Below are positions 6,355 to 13,072 of a DNA stretch of 14,337 nt, in pieces. Position numbers and translations under genes: made by a program. How positions within the stretch are numbered: position 1 is the first letter of the stretch; every line of letters starts with the position of its first letter. Under the pieces are notes generated by a model, which was not told the DNA's origin, did no database searches, and saw only the letters and a program-made list of their open reading frames with translations. Source of the DNA: Candidatus Omnitrophota bacterium (GTDB lineage Bacteria > Omnitrophota > Koll11 > Gygaellales > Profunditerraquicolaceae). The stretch lies in assembly GCA_028712045.1 (NCBI GenBank), contig JAQTRA010000020.1, positions 1 through 14,337 of the forward strand. Direction: 5' to 3'.

Positions 6355-7397
6355 TAATTGATCGCCAGGATTTTTCTGCAGAACTCAACTAAGGTTTTTT
6401 TGTAGATGCCGCGCATCGGTAAATTATCAATTAAGCGTTGGGATTTTTGCATCAAGGAAGTTATCTCTTTTTTAGCGTAATCTAAAGCGCCGGAGCTTTT
6501 TATTATGCTTTGCATTCTGCTTAAATCTTCCAACCGGATCGATTTTGCTGAGAGTATCTTTTTTATGATAGCTTTATCTTTTGGGCAACTGTTATTGTAA
6601 GCGTACCATAAAAGTAAGGTCTTTTTTTCTTCTAAAAGGTCGGTAAGGTTAGATTTGCCTATTTCTGATTCAGAACTAAAAATTCCGATTATATCATCCT
6701 TAATCTGAAAAGCCCGCCCCAAATATATCCCGTAATCAAAAAGTTTTTTAATTTGGTTTTTATTTGCTCCGGCAAGAATTGCCCCCATGGTCAGGGGAGA
6801 AGAGAAAGTATAATTTGCAGTTTTATAATCGTAAATTTTATAAATTTCTTCTTTGTTTACTTCGGCTATTGGTTTTGCCCCTAATAAAAGCTCAATAAAT
6901 TCTCCACTACCGGTGAAAAGTGCCGCTGAAATAAGTTTTCTTAAAGCTAGTTCCTTACGCCCAGGGCTTTCTTTTACCGCTAAAAAGGCGTCGAGAGCCA
7001 TAGCATACATTACATCGCCGGCAACAATAGTTAAATCTGCGCCGTTAAACTTTATTTTTTTATATTTTCGTAAATAATTATCCAATAAAGCGTGCATCGA
7101 AGGCAGGCCGCGGCGGGTATTAGATTTGTCAATGATATCGTCATGCACCAGCATAAAATCATGTAAAAGCTCTAAGGATATAGCGCTGCGGTATAGTCCG
7201 GATGCGGGTTTTTTAGCAAACCCGAGATAGCCGATGCAGAATAATACCGGGCGCACCCTTTTGCCATCACGCGAAATAAACTCTTTGATGCTTTTAAAGA
7301 GTAAGGGCGAAAGGTTGTTTAAGTGGTAGGTTTTATCGATGCTGGCAATATAAGATTGCAGCTCTAAATTGACCCTGCTTTTTATTTTCAAAAACAT
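6351..7397 (-). CDS. crtE: Polyprenyl diphosphate synthase, probably GGPP synthase
   Basis: Trans-isoprenyl diphosphate synthase that elongates allylic diphosphates with IPP. It is 348 residues. The first Asp-rich motif is HDDIID (D86, D87, D90), the second KDDIIG (D234, D235), and GKRVRP lies at 45-50. The FARM has no two-residue insertion, and F81 sits five residues before it with M82 at -4. By the chain-length rules known for type I GGPP synthases this favours a C20 product, in line with neighbouring crtB. An FPP or longer-chain (quinone) synthase remains possible. Encoded alone on the minus strand. The ATG at 7397 has no Shine-Dalgarno and lies 30 bp from the divergent ndh ATG. The end overlaps the TPR gene by 4 bp. 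Confidence 0.88.
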   Translation of the reverse strand: MFLKIKSRVNLELQSYIASIDKTYHLNNLSPLLFKSIKEFISRDGKRVRPVLFCIGYLGFAKKPASGLYRSAISLELLHDFMLVHDDIIDKSNTRRGLPSMHALLDNYLRKYKKIKFNGADLTIVAGDVMYAMALDAFLAVKESPGRKELALRKLISAALFTGSGEFIELLLGAKPIAEVNKEEIYKIYDYKTANYTFSSPLTMGAILAGANKNQIKKLFDYGIYLGRAFQIKDDIIGIFSSESEIGKSNLTDLLEEKKTLLLWYAYNNSCPKDKAIIKKILSAKSIRLEDLSRMQSIIKSSGALDYAKKEITSLMQKSQRLIDNLPMRGIYKKTLVEFCRKILAINY

Positions 7398-7426
7398 GTA
7401 ATTATGGTAACATAGCTATAAAGCCA
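7398..7426. promoter_or_regulatory. 29-bp divergent spacer between crtE and ndh
   Basis: Both flanking ATGs lack a Shine-Dalgarno. Plus-strand candidates for ndh are an extended -10 TGGTAACAT (7405-7413) and TATAAA (7417-7422), the latter too close to ATG 7427. The minus strand has CATAAT ending 3 nt and TATGTT ending 11 nt before ATG 7397. Any -35 box must lie inside the opposite gene or overlap the other promoter. No single assignment is convincing. Confidence 0.3.
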
Positions 7427-8566
7427 ATGCAAACAAAAACGCAGAGAATTATAATTTTAGGTGCTGGTTTTGCCGGTTTAAGCCTGGCCAGAAAGTTGAG
7501 TTCTAGCGGTTTGAACCTGGATATCCTGCTGGTGGATAAGAAGGATGTATCTGATTTTCTTCCGTTATTGCCGGATCTAATTGGCCGCAATCTTCATCCG
7601 GATTATTTGAGTATTAATCTTGAGCAGTTTTGCCGTAAAATCAAATGCAAATTCTTGTTAGCTGATTGTTTAGGAGTTGATCTAACCAGAAAAGAGGTCC
7701 GGTTATCCCGGGGTATTTTTACCTATGATTATCTGGTTCTGGCCAGCGGCAGTGAAACTAATTTTTATGGCAATGAAATTATAAAAAATTACGCTTATAC
7801 TTTAGACAGCGTAGCAGATGCCCGAAAAATAATTCAGGCCTTAAAGCAGAGAAGTTATGATAATTATATAGTTTGTGGCGGCGGTTATACCGGGGTAGAG
7901 GCGGCTACAAACCTGCAAGTATTTTTAATAAAAAATAAAATTAATAAGCGTGTAATTATTATTGAGCGTGCTCCTAAAATATTAAGCATGGTGCCGGAGT
8001 GGATGCAGGCTTATGTCAAACTTAACCTTAACCAGTTAGGTATTGAAATTTTTACCGATAGTGTAATTGAAAAAGCCGAAAACAGCAGTGTTTATTTAAA
8101 TAATAATAGATCATTTCCCAATGCTTTTTTAATTTGGGTAGCCGGGGTAAAAACCGCTGCTTATATTCAGGATTTGCAGGTTGAGAAGAATGCCCAGGGC
8201 AGGATTAAAACTGATGATTTTTTAAGGTTGAATGATTCTTGTTTTGTTGCCGGTGATGCAGCTTATTTTAATGCCGGAGGTAATTATTTGCGTATGGCAA
8301 TCCAGTTTGCGATTACTCAGGGTGATCAGGCAGCCGATAATTTAATCAGATCGATTAAGGGTAAGCAGCTTGTGCAATTTAAACCCCGGGATCTGGGGTA
8401 TATAATTCCTTTGGCTAATAATAAGGCTTGTGGCCAAATTATGGGTTTTGATTTTAAAGGTTTTTTTCCTCTTTTATTGCATTATTCTATGTGTATTTAT
8501 CGCTCTTACGGTTTAAGAAGTAAATCAGGGATACTCAGGAATTTATTAAGCGGAGGCGTAAAATGA
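7427..8566 (+). CDS. ndh: Type II NADH:quinone oxidoreductase (NDH-2)
   Basis: Single-subunit FAD enzyme at the inner face of the membrane that passes electrons from NADH to quinone without pumping protons. It has 379 residues, slightly shorter than typical (about 400-430). Two Rossmann motifs are seen: GAGFAG (12-17) for FAD and GGGYTG with E158 (151-158) for NADH. A C-terminal flavin motif CFVAGDAAY (~270-278) precedes the Gln-rich quinone-side segment RMAIQFAITQGD. The tail FFPLLLHYSMCIYRSYG is the usual amphipathic membrane anchor. A sulfide:quinone reductase is less likely because the SQR cysteine pattern is absent. The TGA overlaps the next ATG (ATGA, 8563-8566), coupling it to the DoxX protein. 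Confidence 0.85.
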   Translation: MQTKTQRIIILGAGFAGLSLARKLSSSGLNLDILLVDKKDVSDFLPLLPDLIGRNLHPDYLSINLEQFCRKIKCKFLLADCLGVDLTRKEVRLSRGIFTYDYLVLASGSETNFYGNEIIKNYAYTLDSVADARKIIQALKQRSYDNYIVCGGGYTGVEAATNLQVFLIKNKINKRVIIIERAPKILSMVPEWMQAYVKLNLNQLGIEIFTDSVIEKAENSSVYLNNNRSFPNAFLIWVAGVKTAAYIQDLQVEKNAQGRIKTDDFLRLNDSCFVAGDAAYFNAGGNYLRMAIQFAITQGDQAADNLIRSIKGKQLVQFKPRDLGYIIPLANNKACGQIMGFDFKGFFPLLLHYSMCIYRSYGLRSKSGILRNLLSGGVK

Positions 8567-8946
8567 TGGATGCCGGTATTTTAGTTTTACGGTTGGGATT
8601 AGGGGTTATGTTTATGGCCCATGGCTTGCAAAAGGCGTTTGGATTGTTTGGCGGGCCAGGGGTTAAGGCTTTTTCTGAAATGCTGGCCGGATTAGGATTT
8701 ACCCCAGCTTTATTTTGGGCATATCTGGCCAGTTATGCGGAGTTAATCGGAGGGTTATTGCTGATTGCCGGAGTATTTAGCCGGGGTGCGGCTTTATTCC
8801 TTTTAATCCTGATTATTACGGCTGGTTTAAAGGTCCATCTAAAAAATGGTTTTTTTCTTTCCGCCGGTGGATTTGAATATGTTTTTGTTATTGCCATGGC
8901 TCTGGCAGCATTAATTTTACTGGGGCCCGGTTCAATCCGCCCTTAA
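8563..8946 (+). CDS. DoxX-family membrane protein
   Basis: A 127-residue inner-membrane protein with four hydrophobic helices (about 4-21, 46-68, 72-90 and 102-122). LRLGLGVMFMAHGLQK at the N-terminus, AYLASYAELIGGLLL in helix 2 and the final GGFEYVFVIAMALA are the hallmarks of DoxX (Pfam DoxX family). Family members are linked to membrane-bound oxidoreductases: thiosulfate:quinone oxidoreductase subunits in Acidianus and the DoxX-SseA-SodA complex of mycobacteria. Biochemical function here is unknown. A GGAGG 6 nt before ATG 8563 supports the start; a second ATG follows at once. Coupling to ndh suggests a partner in quinone-linked electron flow, which is inference. No terminator is visible downstream before the next promoter. 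Confidence 0.85.
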   Translation: MMDAGILVLRLGLGVMFMAHGLQKAFGLFGGPGVKAFSEMLAGLGFTPALFWAYLASYAELIGGLLLIAGVFSRGAALFLLILIITAGLKVHLKNGFFLSAGGFEYVFVIAMALAALILLGPGSIRP

Positions 8947-8965
8947 ATTTGGTTGTATATTAATA

Positions 8966-8993
8966 TTGTAAGTGGGTAAAATTGTGTTATATT
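8966..8993 (+). promoter_or_regulatory. Promoter of the thioredoxin-DsbD operon, leaderless type
   Basis: -35 TTGTAA (8966-8971), 16-bp spacer, extended -10 TGT-TATATT (8985-8993), then 7 nt to ATG 9001. No Shine-Dalgarno lies in the preceding 20 nt. Confidence 0.5.
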
Positions 8994-9000
8994 TAAACAA

Positions 9001-10167
9001 ATGAAAAGAATATCCCGGCCACTTTTATTTGCAATTTTCATATTATTATTTTTTGCGCCTAAATCATTTTCTCAGGAGCTAAAGAGTTTGTTTATTTTTC
9101 ATTCTCCTACCTGTCATCGCTGCGTAGAAGCTAAAGAAAAGATAATCCCCGCGGTATTAAATGAATTTGCTGGTAAGCTGACTGTCCAGTATCGGGATAC
9201 CCAGGAAATAGAAAACTACAAATTTTTACTTAGTTTACAAAAGCAGTTTGCTCCGGATATCACTCTTGATCTGCCGGTATTTTTTATGGAAGGTAAGCTA
9301 ATTAATGGTAGCGGTAGCATTGATCTGAACTTAAGGCAGCTTATTGTCGAATCGCTTGCCAGCCAGAGGAGTGGATTTAAATTGCCAGAGATTGATTTAG
9401 TTAAGCATTTCCAAAGCTTTACTCCTTTAGCGGTTAGTTTTGCCGGGCTTCAGGACGGGATTAATCCCTGTGCTTTTACCGTCATAGTTTTCTTTATTTC
9501 ATTTCTTACCTTGCAAGGGTATAGAAAGAGAGAGGTTTTATTAATCGGGTTAACTTTTATTGCGGCTGTATTTTTAACCTATTTACTTATTGGTTTGGGG
9601 ATATTTAATTTCCTTTACTCTTTAAAAACTACCGTGATTTTGTCAAAAATATTAACTATTTTTATTGGAGCTTTTAGTATTATCCTGGGCTTTTTTGCTC
9701 TATATGATTTCATTAAATTTAAAATATCTAATGATCCCCAAACGCAGGTTTTGCAGCTTCCTAACGCGATAAAAAAACGTATTCAGGCAGTAGTCGGGTT
9801 TTTTCACCGCAAGGACCGCTCGGCGGATTCAAAGGCGCGGCCGCATATATTTAAGTTGGTAATCAGTGCACTAATCAGCGGGTTTTTGGTTACTTTGCTT
9901 GAGACGGTTTGCACGGGGCAGCTTTATCTTCCCACAATTACTTATATTTTAAAAACCACGCAATTTAAATTTGATGCTTGGTTGTACTTATTGCTTTATA
10001 ACATCATGTTTGTCCTGCCTTTGATTTTAATATTCATTCTGGCGCTTTTTGGGGTGACCAGCGATCAGTTCGCGGCATTTTTAAAGAAACATCTGGCGAT
10101 GATTAAATTAATTATGGCGTTATTATTTCTTATTTTAGGGGTGGTGCTGATTAAGGGGGTATTATGA
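9001..10167 (+). CDS. Periplasmic thioredoxin fused to DsbD/CcdA-like electron carrier
   Basis: A 388-residue thiol-disulfide relay in one chain. Residues ~1-25 are a signal peptide or anchor. A thioredoxin-like domain (~26-125) carries the CxxC pair C38/C41 in HSPTCHRC, and the cis-Pro region is probably LDLPVFF (89-95). Six helices follow (about 150-171, 178-198, 211-236, 284-304, 327-350 and 365-385), with NPCAF (C157) in the first and VCTGQ (C304) in the fourth, the redox cysteines that carry electrons across the membrane in DsbD/CcdA proteins. The loop at 237-283 is rich in Lys and Arg and should be cytosolic, so the thioredoxin domain faces the periplasm. It would bring reducing power from cytosolic thioredoxin to periplasmic proteins. 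Classical DsbD has its thioredoxin domain at the C-terminus; here it is N-terminal. Coupled to the DUF1573 gene by ATGA (10164-10167). Its client proteins are unknown. Confidence 0.85.
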   Translation: MKRISRPLLFAIFILLFFAPKSFSQELKSLFIFHSPTCHRCVEAKEKIIPAVLNEFAGKLTVQYRDTQEIENYKFLLSLQKQFAPDITLDLPVFFMEGKLINGSGSIDLNLRQLIVESLASQRSGFKLPEIDLVKHFQSFTPLAVSFAGLQDGINPCAFTVIVFFISFLTLQGYRKREVLLIGLTFIAAVFLTYLLIGLGIFNFLYSLKTTVILSKILTIFIGAFSIILGFFALYDFIKFKISNDPQTQVLQLPNAIKKRIQAVVGFFHRKDRSADSKARPHIFKLVISALISGFLVTLLETVCTGQLYLPTITYILKTTQFKFDAWLYLLLYNIMFVLPLILIFILALFGVTSDQFAAFLKKHLAMIKLIMALLFLILGVVLIKGVL

Positions 10168-10598
10168 GAAAATTATTTTTCTTATCTTTATTTCTGATTT
10201 TTAACACTTATTGTTTTGCCGCTGGCCAGAAGGACGCGGTTTGGCCTCCTTTAGCCAAAGCCGCCGGCTCTGTCCCGGTGGCTCAGGAATCTGTACAGAT
10301 AAATCCGCGGAGTTGGGATTTTGGCAAGGCTAAAGCTGGCGAAATCCTGGAGCATACTTTTGTTTATAAAAATGAAAGTAAAACAGTAGTTGAACTAATC
10401 AGTGCCAGCACTTCTTGCGGTTGCACTGTTTCGGCGATCAAGAAAAAAACATTGCTTCCCGGTGATAGTTCCGATATTGCGGTTACTTTTAATTCTAAGA
10501 ATTATAGTGGAGAAGTAAAACAGTTTATATATTTAAATACCACCAACCCGGCGGAATCGGTTGTGCGTTTTGATATTAAAGCAATAGTTGAAAAATAG
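10164..10598 (+). CDS. Secreted DUF1573 protein with CxC motif
   Basis: A 144-residue exported protein with a signal peptide (MRKLFFLSLFLIFNTYCFA) and one DUF1573 domain, an immunoglobulin-like beta-sandwich at about 46-144. Family marks are the WDFGKAKAGE opening (51-60), HTFVYKNES, the STSCGCT motif (C85, C87) and LLPGDSSDIAVTFNS. The molecular function of DUF1573 is not established. The start has AAGGGGG 4 nt upstream and overlaps the stop of the thioredoxin-DsbD gene, so the two are made together. The CGC pair next to a dedicated thiol reductant suggests it could be the client kept reduced, or could carry a metal; this is inference. htpX follows 12 bp later. Confidence 0.85.
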   Translation: MRKLFFLSLFLIFNTYCFAAGQKDAVWPPLAKAAGSVPVAQESVQINPRSWDFGKAKAGEILEHTFVYKNESKTVVELISASTSCGCTVSAIKKKTLLPGDSSDIAVTFNSKNYSGEVKQFIYLNTTNPAESVVRFDIKAIVEK

Positions 10599-10600
10599 AA

Positions 10601-10607
10601 GGGGGAG
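10601..10607 (+). promoter_or_regulatory. Shine-Dalgarno of htpX
   Basis: GGGGGAG 3 nt before ATG 10611, within the 12-bp gap after the DUF1573 gene. There is no separate promoter, so htpX is probably read from the operon promoter at 8966-8993. Confidence 0.6.
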
Positions 10608-10610
10608 AAG

Positions 10611-11570
10611 ATGTTTGGCTTAAAATTACGTATGGCTTTATTAGTCTTTGCGCTTTTTGGCATAATTTATGCTTTATTTGTTATGTTGGGCGCATATTTA
10701 GGTATCAATAATTTTTATTTTTACCTCATTTTATCTTTAGGCATGATGTTTTTGCAGTATATGCTGGGGCCGAAATTAGTCGAGTGGAGTATGCGGGTAA
10801 AATATATCAAAAAAGACGAAAACCCGCGGTTATTCCAGATGGTGGAATCCCTGTCCAGGCGCGCTATGATCCCTACTCCCCGGATTGGAATAGCTCAAAT
10901 CGAAATCCCTAATGCTTTTGCTTTTGGCCGGGGGGTTAAAGATGGCCGGGTTTGCGTCACCGCCGGTATCATGAATCTTTTAAATGATGATGAATTAAGA
11001 GCAGTCCTGGGCCATGAAATCAGCCACTTAAAAAACCGGGATGTGTTAACCATCACTTTGCTTTCGGTAATTCCGATGATTATGTATCGGCTGGCCTGGC
11101 AGTTTCTTTTTATGGGCAGAAGAAGGGATGACCGGGGAGGAAATACCGTATTAATCGGGGTGGTGGCATTTTTGTTCTATTTTATTACTAATTTGTTGGT
11201 TTTGTATGCTTCACGTATTCGTGAGTATTTTGCGGACAGGGGTTCTATTGCTTTAGGGTCAAGCCCGGCAACACTTGCTTCCAGCCTTTACAAACTGGTT
11301 TATGGTTCGGCGCGGATGAATAAAGAAACCCTTAAAGAAACCGAGGGGCTCAAGGCATTTTTTGTGAATGACCCTTCCCGGGCAGGAATTGAAATTTCGG
11401 ATTTAGCCCAATTGGACTTAGATAAAAGCGGGACTATTGATGCTAGCGAATTAGAGATTTTAAGAAGAAAGCAGATGAAATTAGGTTGGGGTGATAAAAT
11501 GCTGGAGATGATGAGCACCCATCCGAATATGCTCAAACGGATTAAAAGGCTGGCCGAGTATAAAAACTAA
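10611..11570 (+). CDS. htpX: HtpX-type M48 membrane metalloprotease with EF-hand insert
   Basis: Integral membrane zinc endopeptidase that cleaves damaged membrane proteins on the cytosolic side. It has 319 residues (E. coli about 293). Two N-terminal helices (~5-28 and 33-55), the zinc site HEISH (H135, E136, H139), two more helices (~146-168 and 178-200) and the third ligand E205 in EYFADR are all in place. Unusual is DLDKSGTIDASE at 269-280, a complete 12-residue EF-hand loop with Asp at 1, 3 and 9, Ser at 5, Thr at 7 and Glu at 12, placed between the usual FFVNDPS segment and the final STHPNMLKRIKRL. Calcium could therefore tune activity. I recall similar inserts in some archaeal and bacterial HtpX relatives but cannot check. 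Last gene of the operon with the envelope thiol relay, consistent with an envelope stress role. Confidence 0.92.
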   Translation: MFGLKLRMALLVFALFGIIYALFVMLGAYLGINNFYFYLILSLGMMFLQYMLGPKLVEWSMRVKYIKKDENPRLFQMVESLSRRAMIPTPRIGIAQIEIPNAFAFGRGVKDGRVCVTAGIMNLLNDDELRAVLGHEISHLKNRDVLTITLLSVIPMIMYRLAWQFLFMGRRRDDRGGNTVLIGVVAFLFYFITNLLVLYASRIREYFADRGSIALGSSPATLASSLYKLVYGSARMNKETLKETEGLKAFFVNDPSRAGIEISDLAQLDLDKSGTIDASELEILRRKQMKLGWGDKMLEMMSTHPNMLKRIKRLAEYKN

Positions 11571-11575
11571 TGCAA

Positions 11576-11604
11576 TTGACATAAGCTGATGCCTAAGATA
11601 TAAT
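11576..11604 (+). promoter_or_regulatory. Perfect-consensus lysS promoter
   Basis: TTGACA (11576-11581), 17-bp spacer, TATAAT (11599-11604): full sigma70 consensus in both boxes at ideal spacing. The lysS ATG at 11614 follows after 9 nt, so the leader should be 0-3 nt, and no Shine-Dalgarno is present. Strong constitutive expression of lysS-lolC-lolD is expected. Confidence 0.85.
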
Positions 11605-11613
11605 TATAACTCT

Positions 11614-13071
11614 ATGGAACTAAACGAGATTATCCAACAAAGAATAGAAAAACGCCTGGCGATTGAGGCAACTGGCCAAAGCGCGCATGACCGGGTTTTG
11701 CCTGGCCGCGTTGAGATTTCTTCTATTTTGAGTAATTTTCAGGAAGGCACAAAAGCAGTGCTGGCCGGCAGGGTAACTGCCAAGCGTTCTCATGGAAAAG
11801 TGAGTTTTCTGGATTTAAGGGATACTACCGGCAGGATTCAATTATATGTCAAGACAACTGAGTTGGCCGAATTAAAAGCAAAACTTTTTGAAAATATTGA
11901 TATTGCAGATATTTTATCGGTTAAAGGTGAGCTTTTTAAGACGCATACCAATGAACCCACTTTAAGAGTAGAGGATTTTGTTATTTTGAGTAAAGCTATC
12001 CGGCCGCTTCCGGAAAAGTGGCATGGGCTTAAAGATGTGGAGGTGCGTTATCGGCAGCGCTACCTGGATTTAATTGCTAACGCGGAAGTGAAAAATATCT
12101 TTGCTTTAAGGTCCAAAATTATCCGTGAAATAAGAAATTTTCTGGATACCCGCGCTTTTTGCGAAGTGGAAACTCCGATGATGCATGATGTTCCCGGGGG
12201 AGCAGCTGGCCGGCCTTTTAAAACTTTTCATAATGAATATAAGATGGATCTTTACTTAAGGATTGCCCCGGAACTATATCTTAAAAGGCTTTTAGTCGGC
12301 GGGCTGGATAAAGTTTATGAGATCAACCGTTCTTTTCGTAATGAAGGTGTATCTACCCGGCATAATCCGGAGTTTACTATGCTTGAGGTTTATCAGGCTT
12401 ACGCGGATTATGAAGATATGATCAATTTAACCCAGGATCTTATTTGCCATTTAGCCAAAGAGCTTTTGGGTAAAGACGAACTTACTTTTCAGGGCAAAGC
12501 TATCGCGCTTAAAACTCCCTGGAACAGGCAATCGTTTGCCGGGTTGGTGAAGGAGAAGTTTGGCATTGACCCGCAAGATGAGCCTAATCAGATGCTGAGT
12601 AAACTACAGCTTAAAGGGTTTGCTAAAGACAAAAACCGCCTGAGCCGTTCTCAGATCAATAAAATTATCGAAGATACTCTGGAACAGGATATGCAGGCCA
12701 GCCCGACATTTATTACCGATTATTTTACTGTGCTTTGTCCGCTGGCCAAAACAAAAAAAGATAATCCGTTAATTTCAGAAAGATTTGAATTATATGTCGC
12801 CGGTATGGAAATTGCTAATGCTTATTCTGAGTTAAACGACCCAACCGAGCAGAAAAGGCGTTTTGAAGAGGAAGTTAAAGAGCTCAATACCGATGAGCAA
12901 AAAAGCGTAGATAATGATTATATTCTGGCTCTAGAGCATGGCATGCCTCCGGCCGGTGGTTTAGGTATTGGTATTGACCGGTTGGTGATGTTGTTTGCCA
13001 ATCAGCCGTCAATCAGGGATGTGATTTTATTTCCTTTGCTTAGATCTCAAGAAGAGGTTGTTGAGGAATAA
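11614..13071 (+). CDS. lysS: Lysyl-tRNA synthetase, class II
   Basis: Charges tRNA-Lys with lysine in the cytoplasm. It has 485 residues against about 500 in E. coli. An N-terminal OB-fold anticodon-binding domain (~45-135; AGRVTAKRSHGKVSFLDLRD) is followed by the class II core: motif 1 around FLDTRAFCEVETPMM, motif 2 with FRNEGVSTRHNPEFTMLE (R242, E244) and motif 3 GIGIDRLVMLF (R456). The lysine-pocket stretch NAYSELND is kept. Where most bacterial enzymes read DYP-x-E-x-SPLAK, this one has DYFTVLCPLAK, a lineage variation near but not in the core pocket. ATG 11614 follows a consensus promoter at near-leaderless distance. lolC starts 2 nt after its stop, and lysS-lolC-lolD is an order I recall from several Gram-negative groups. 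Confidence 0.97.
   Translation: MELNEIIQQRIEKRLAIEATGQSAHDRVLPGRVEISSILSNFQEGTKAVLAGRVTAKRSHGKVSFLDLRDTTGRIQLYVKTTELAELKAKLFENIDIADILSVKGELFKTHTNEPTLRVEDFVILSKAIRPLPEKWHGLKDVEVRYRQRYLDLIANAEVKNIFALRSKIIREIRNFLDTRAFCEVETPMMHDVPGGAAGRPFKTFHNEYKMDLYLRIAPELYLKRLLVGGLDKVYEINRSFRNEGVSTRHNPEFTMLEVYQAYADYEDMINLTQDLICHLAKELLGKDELTFQGKAIALKTPWNRQSFAGLVKEKFGIDPQDEPNQMLSKLQLKGFAKDKNRLSRSQINKIIEDTLEQDMQASPTFITDYFTVLCPLAKTKKDNPLISERFELYVAGMEIANAYSELNDPTEQKRRFEEEVKELNTDEQKSVDNDYILALEHGMPPAGGLGIGIDRLVMLFANQPSIRDVILFPLLRSQEEVVEE
13063..13067 (+). promoter_or_regulatory. Shine-Dalgarno deciding the lolC start
   Basis: GAGGA ends 5 nt before ATG 13073, inside the last lysS codons. It rules against the in-frame TTG at 13058, which would add five residues and lacks a well-placed site. 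Confidence 0.6.
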
Positions 13072-13072
13072 T

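Noticed and set aside
11300..11536. Minus-strand open frame opposite htpX
   Set aside because: No recognisable protein, no ribosome site, and it lies across the conserved HtpX C-terminus; a shadow.
13058..13072. TTG at 13058 as the lolC start
   Set aside because: ATG 13073 has GAGGA 5 nt upstream and matches the family N-terminus; the TTG would overlap lysS.
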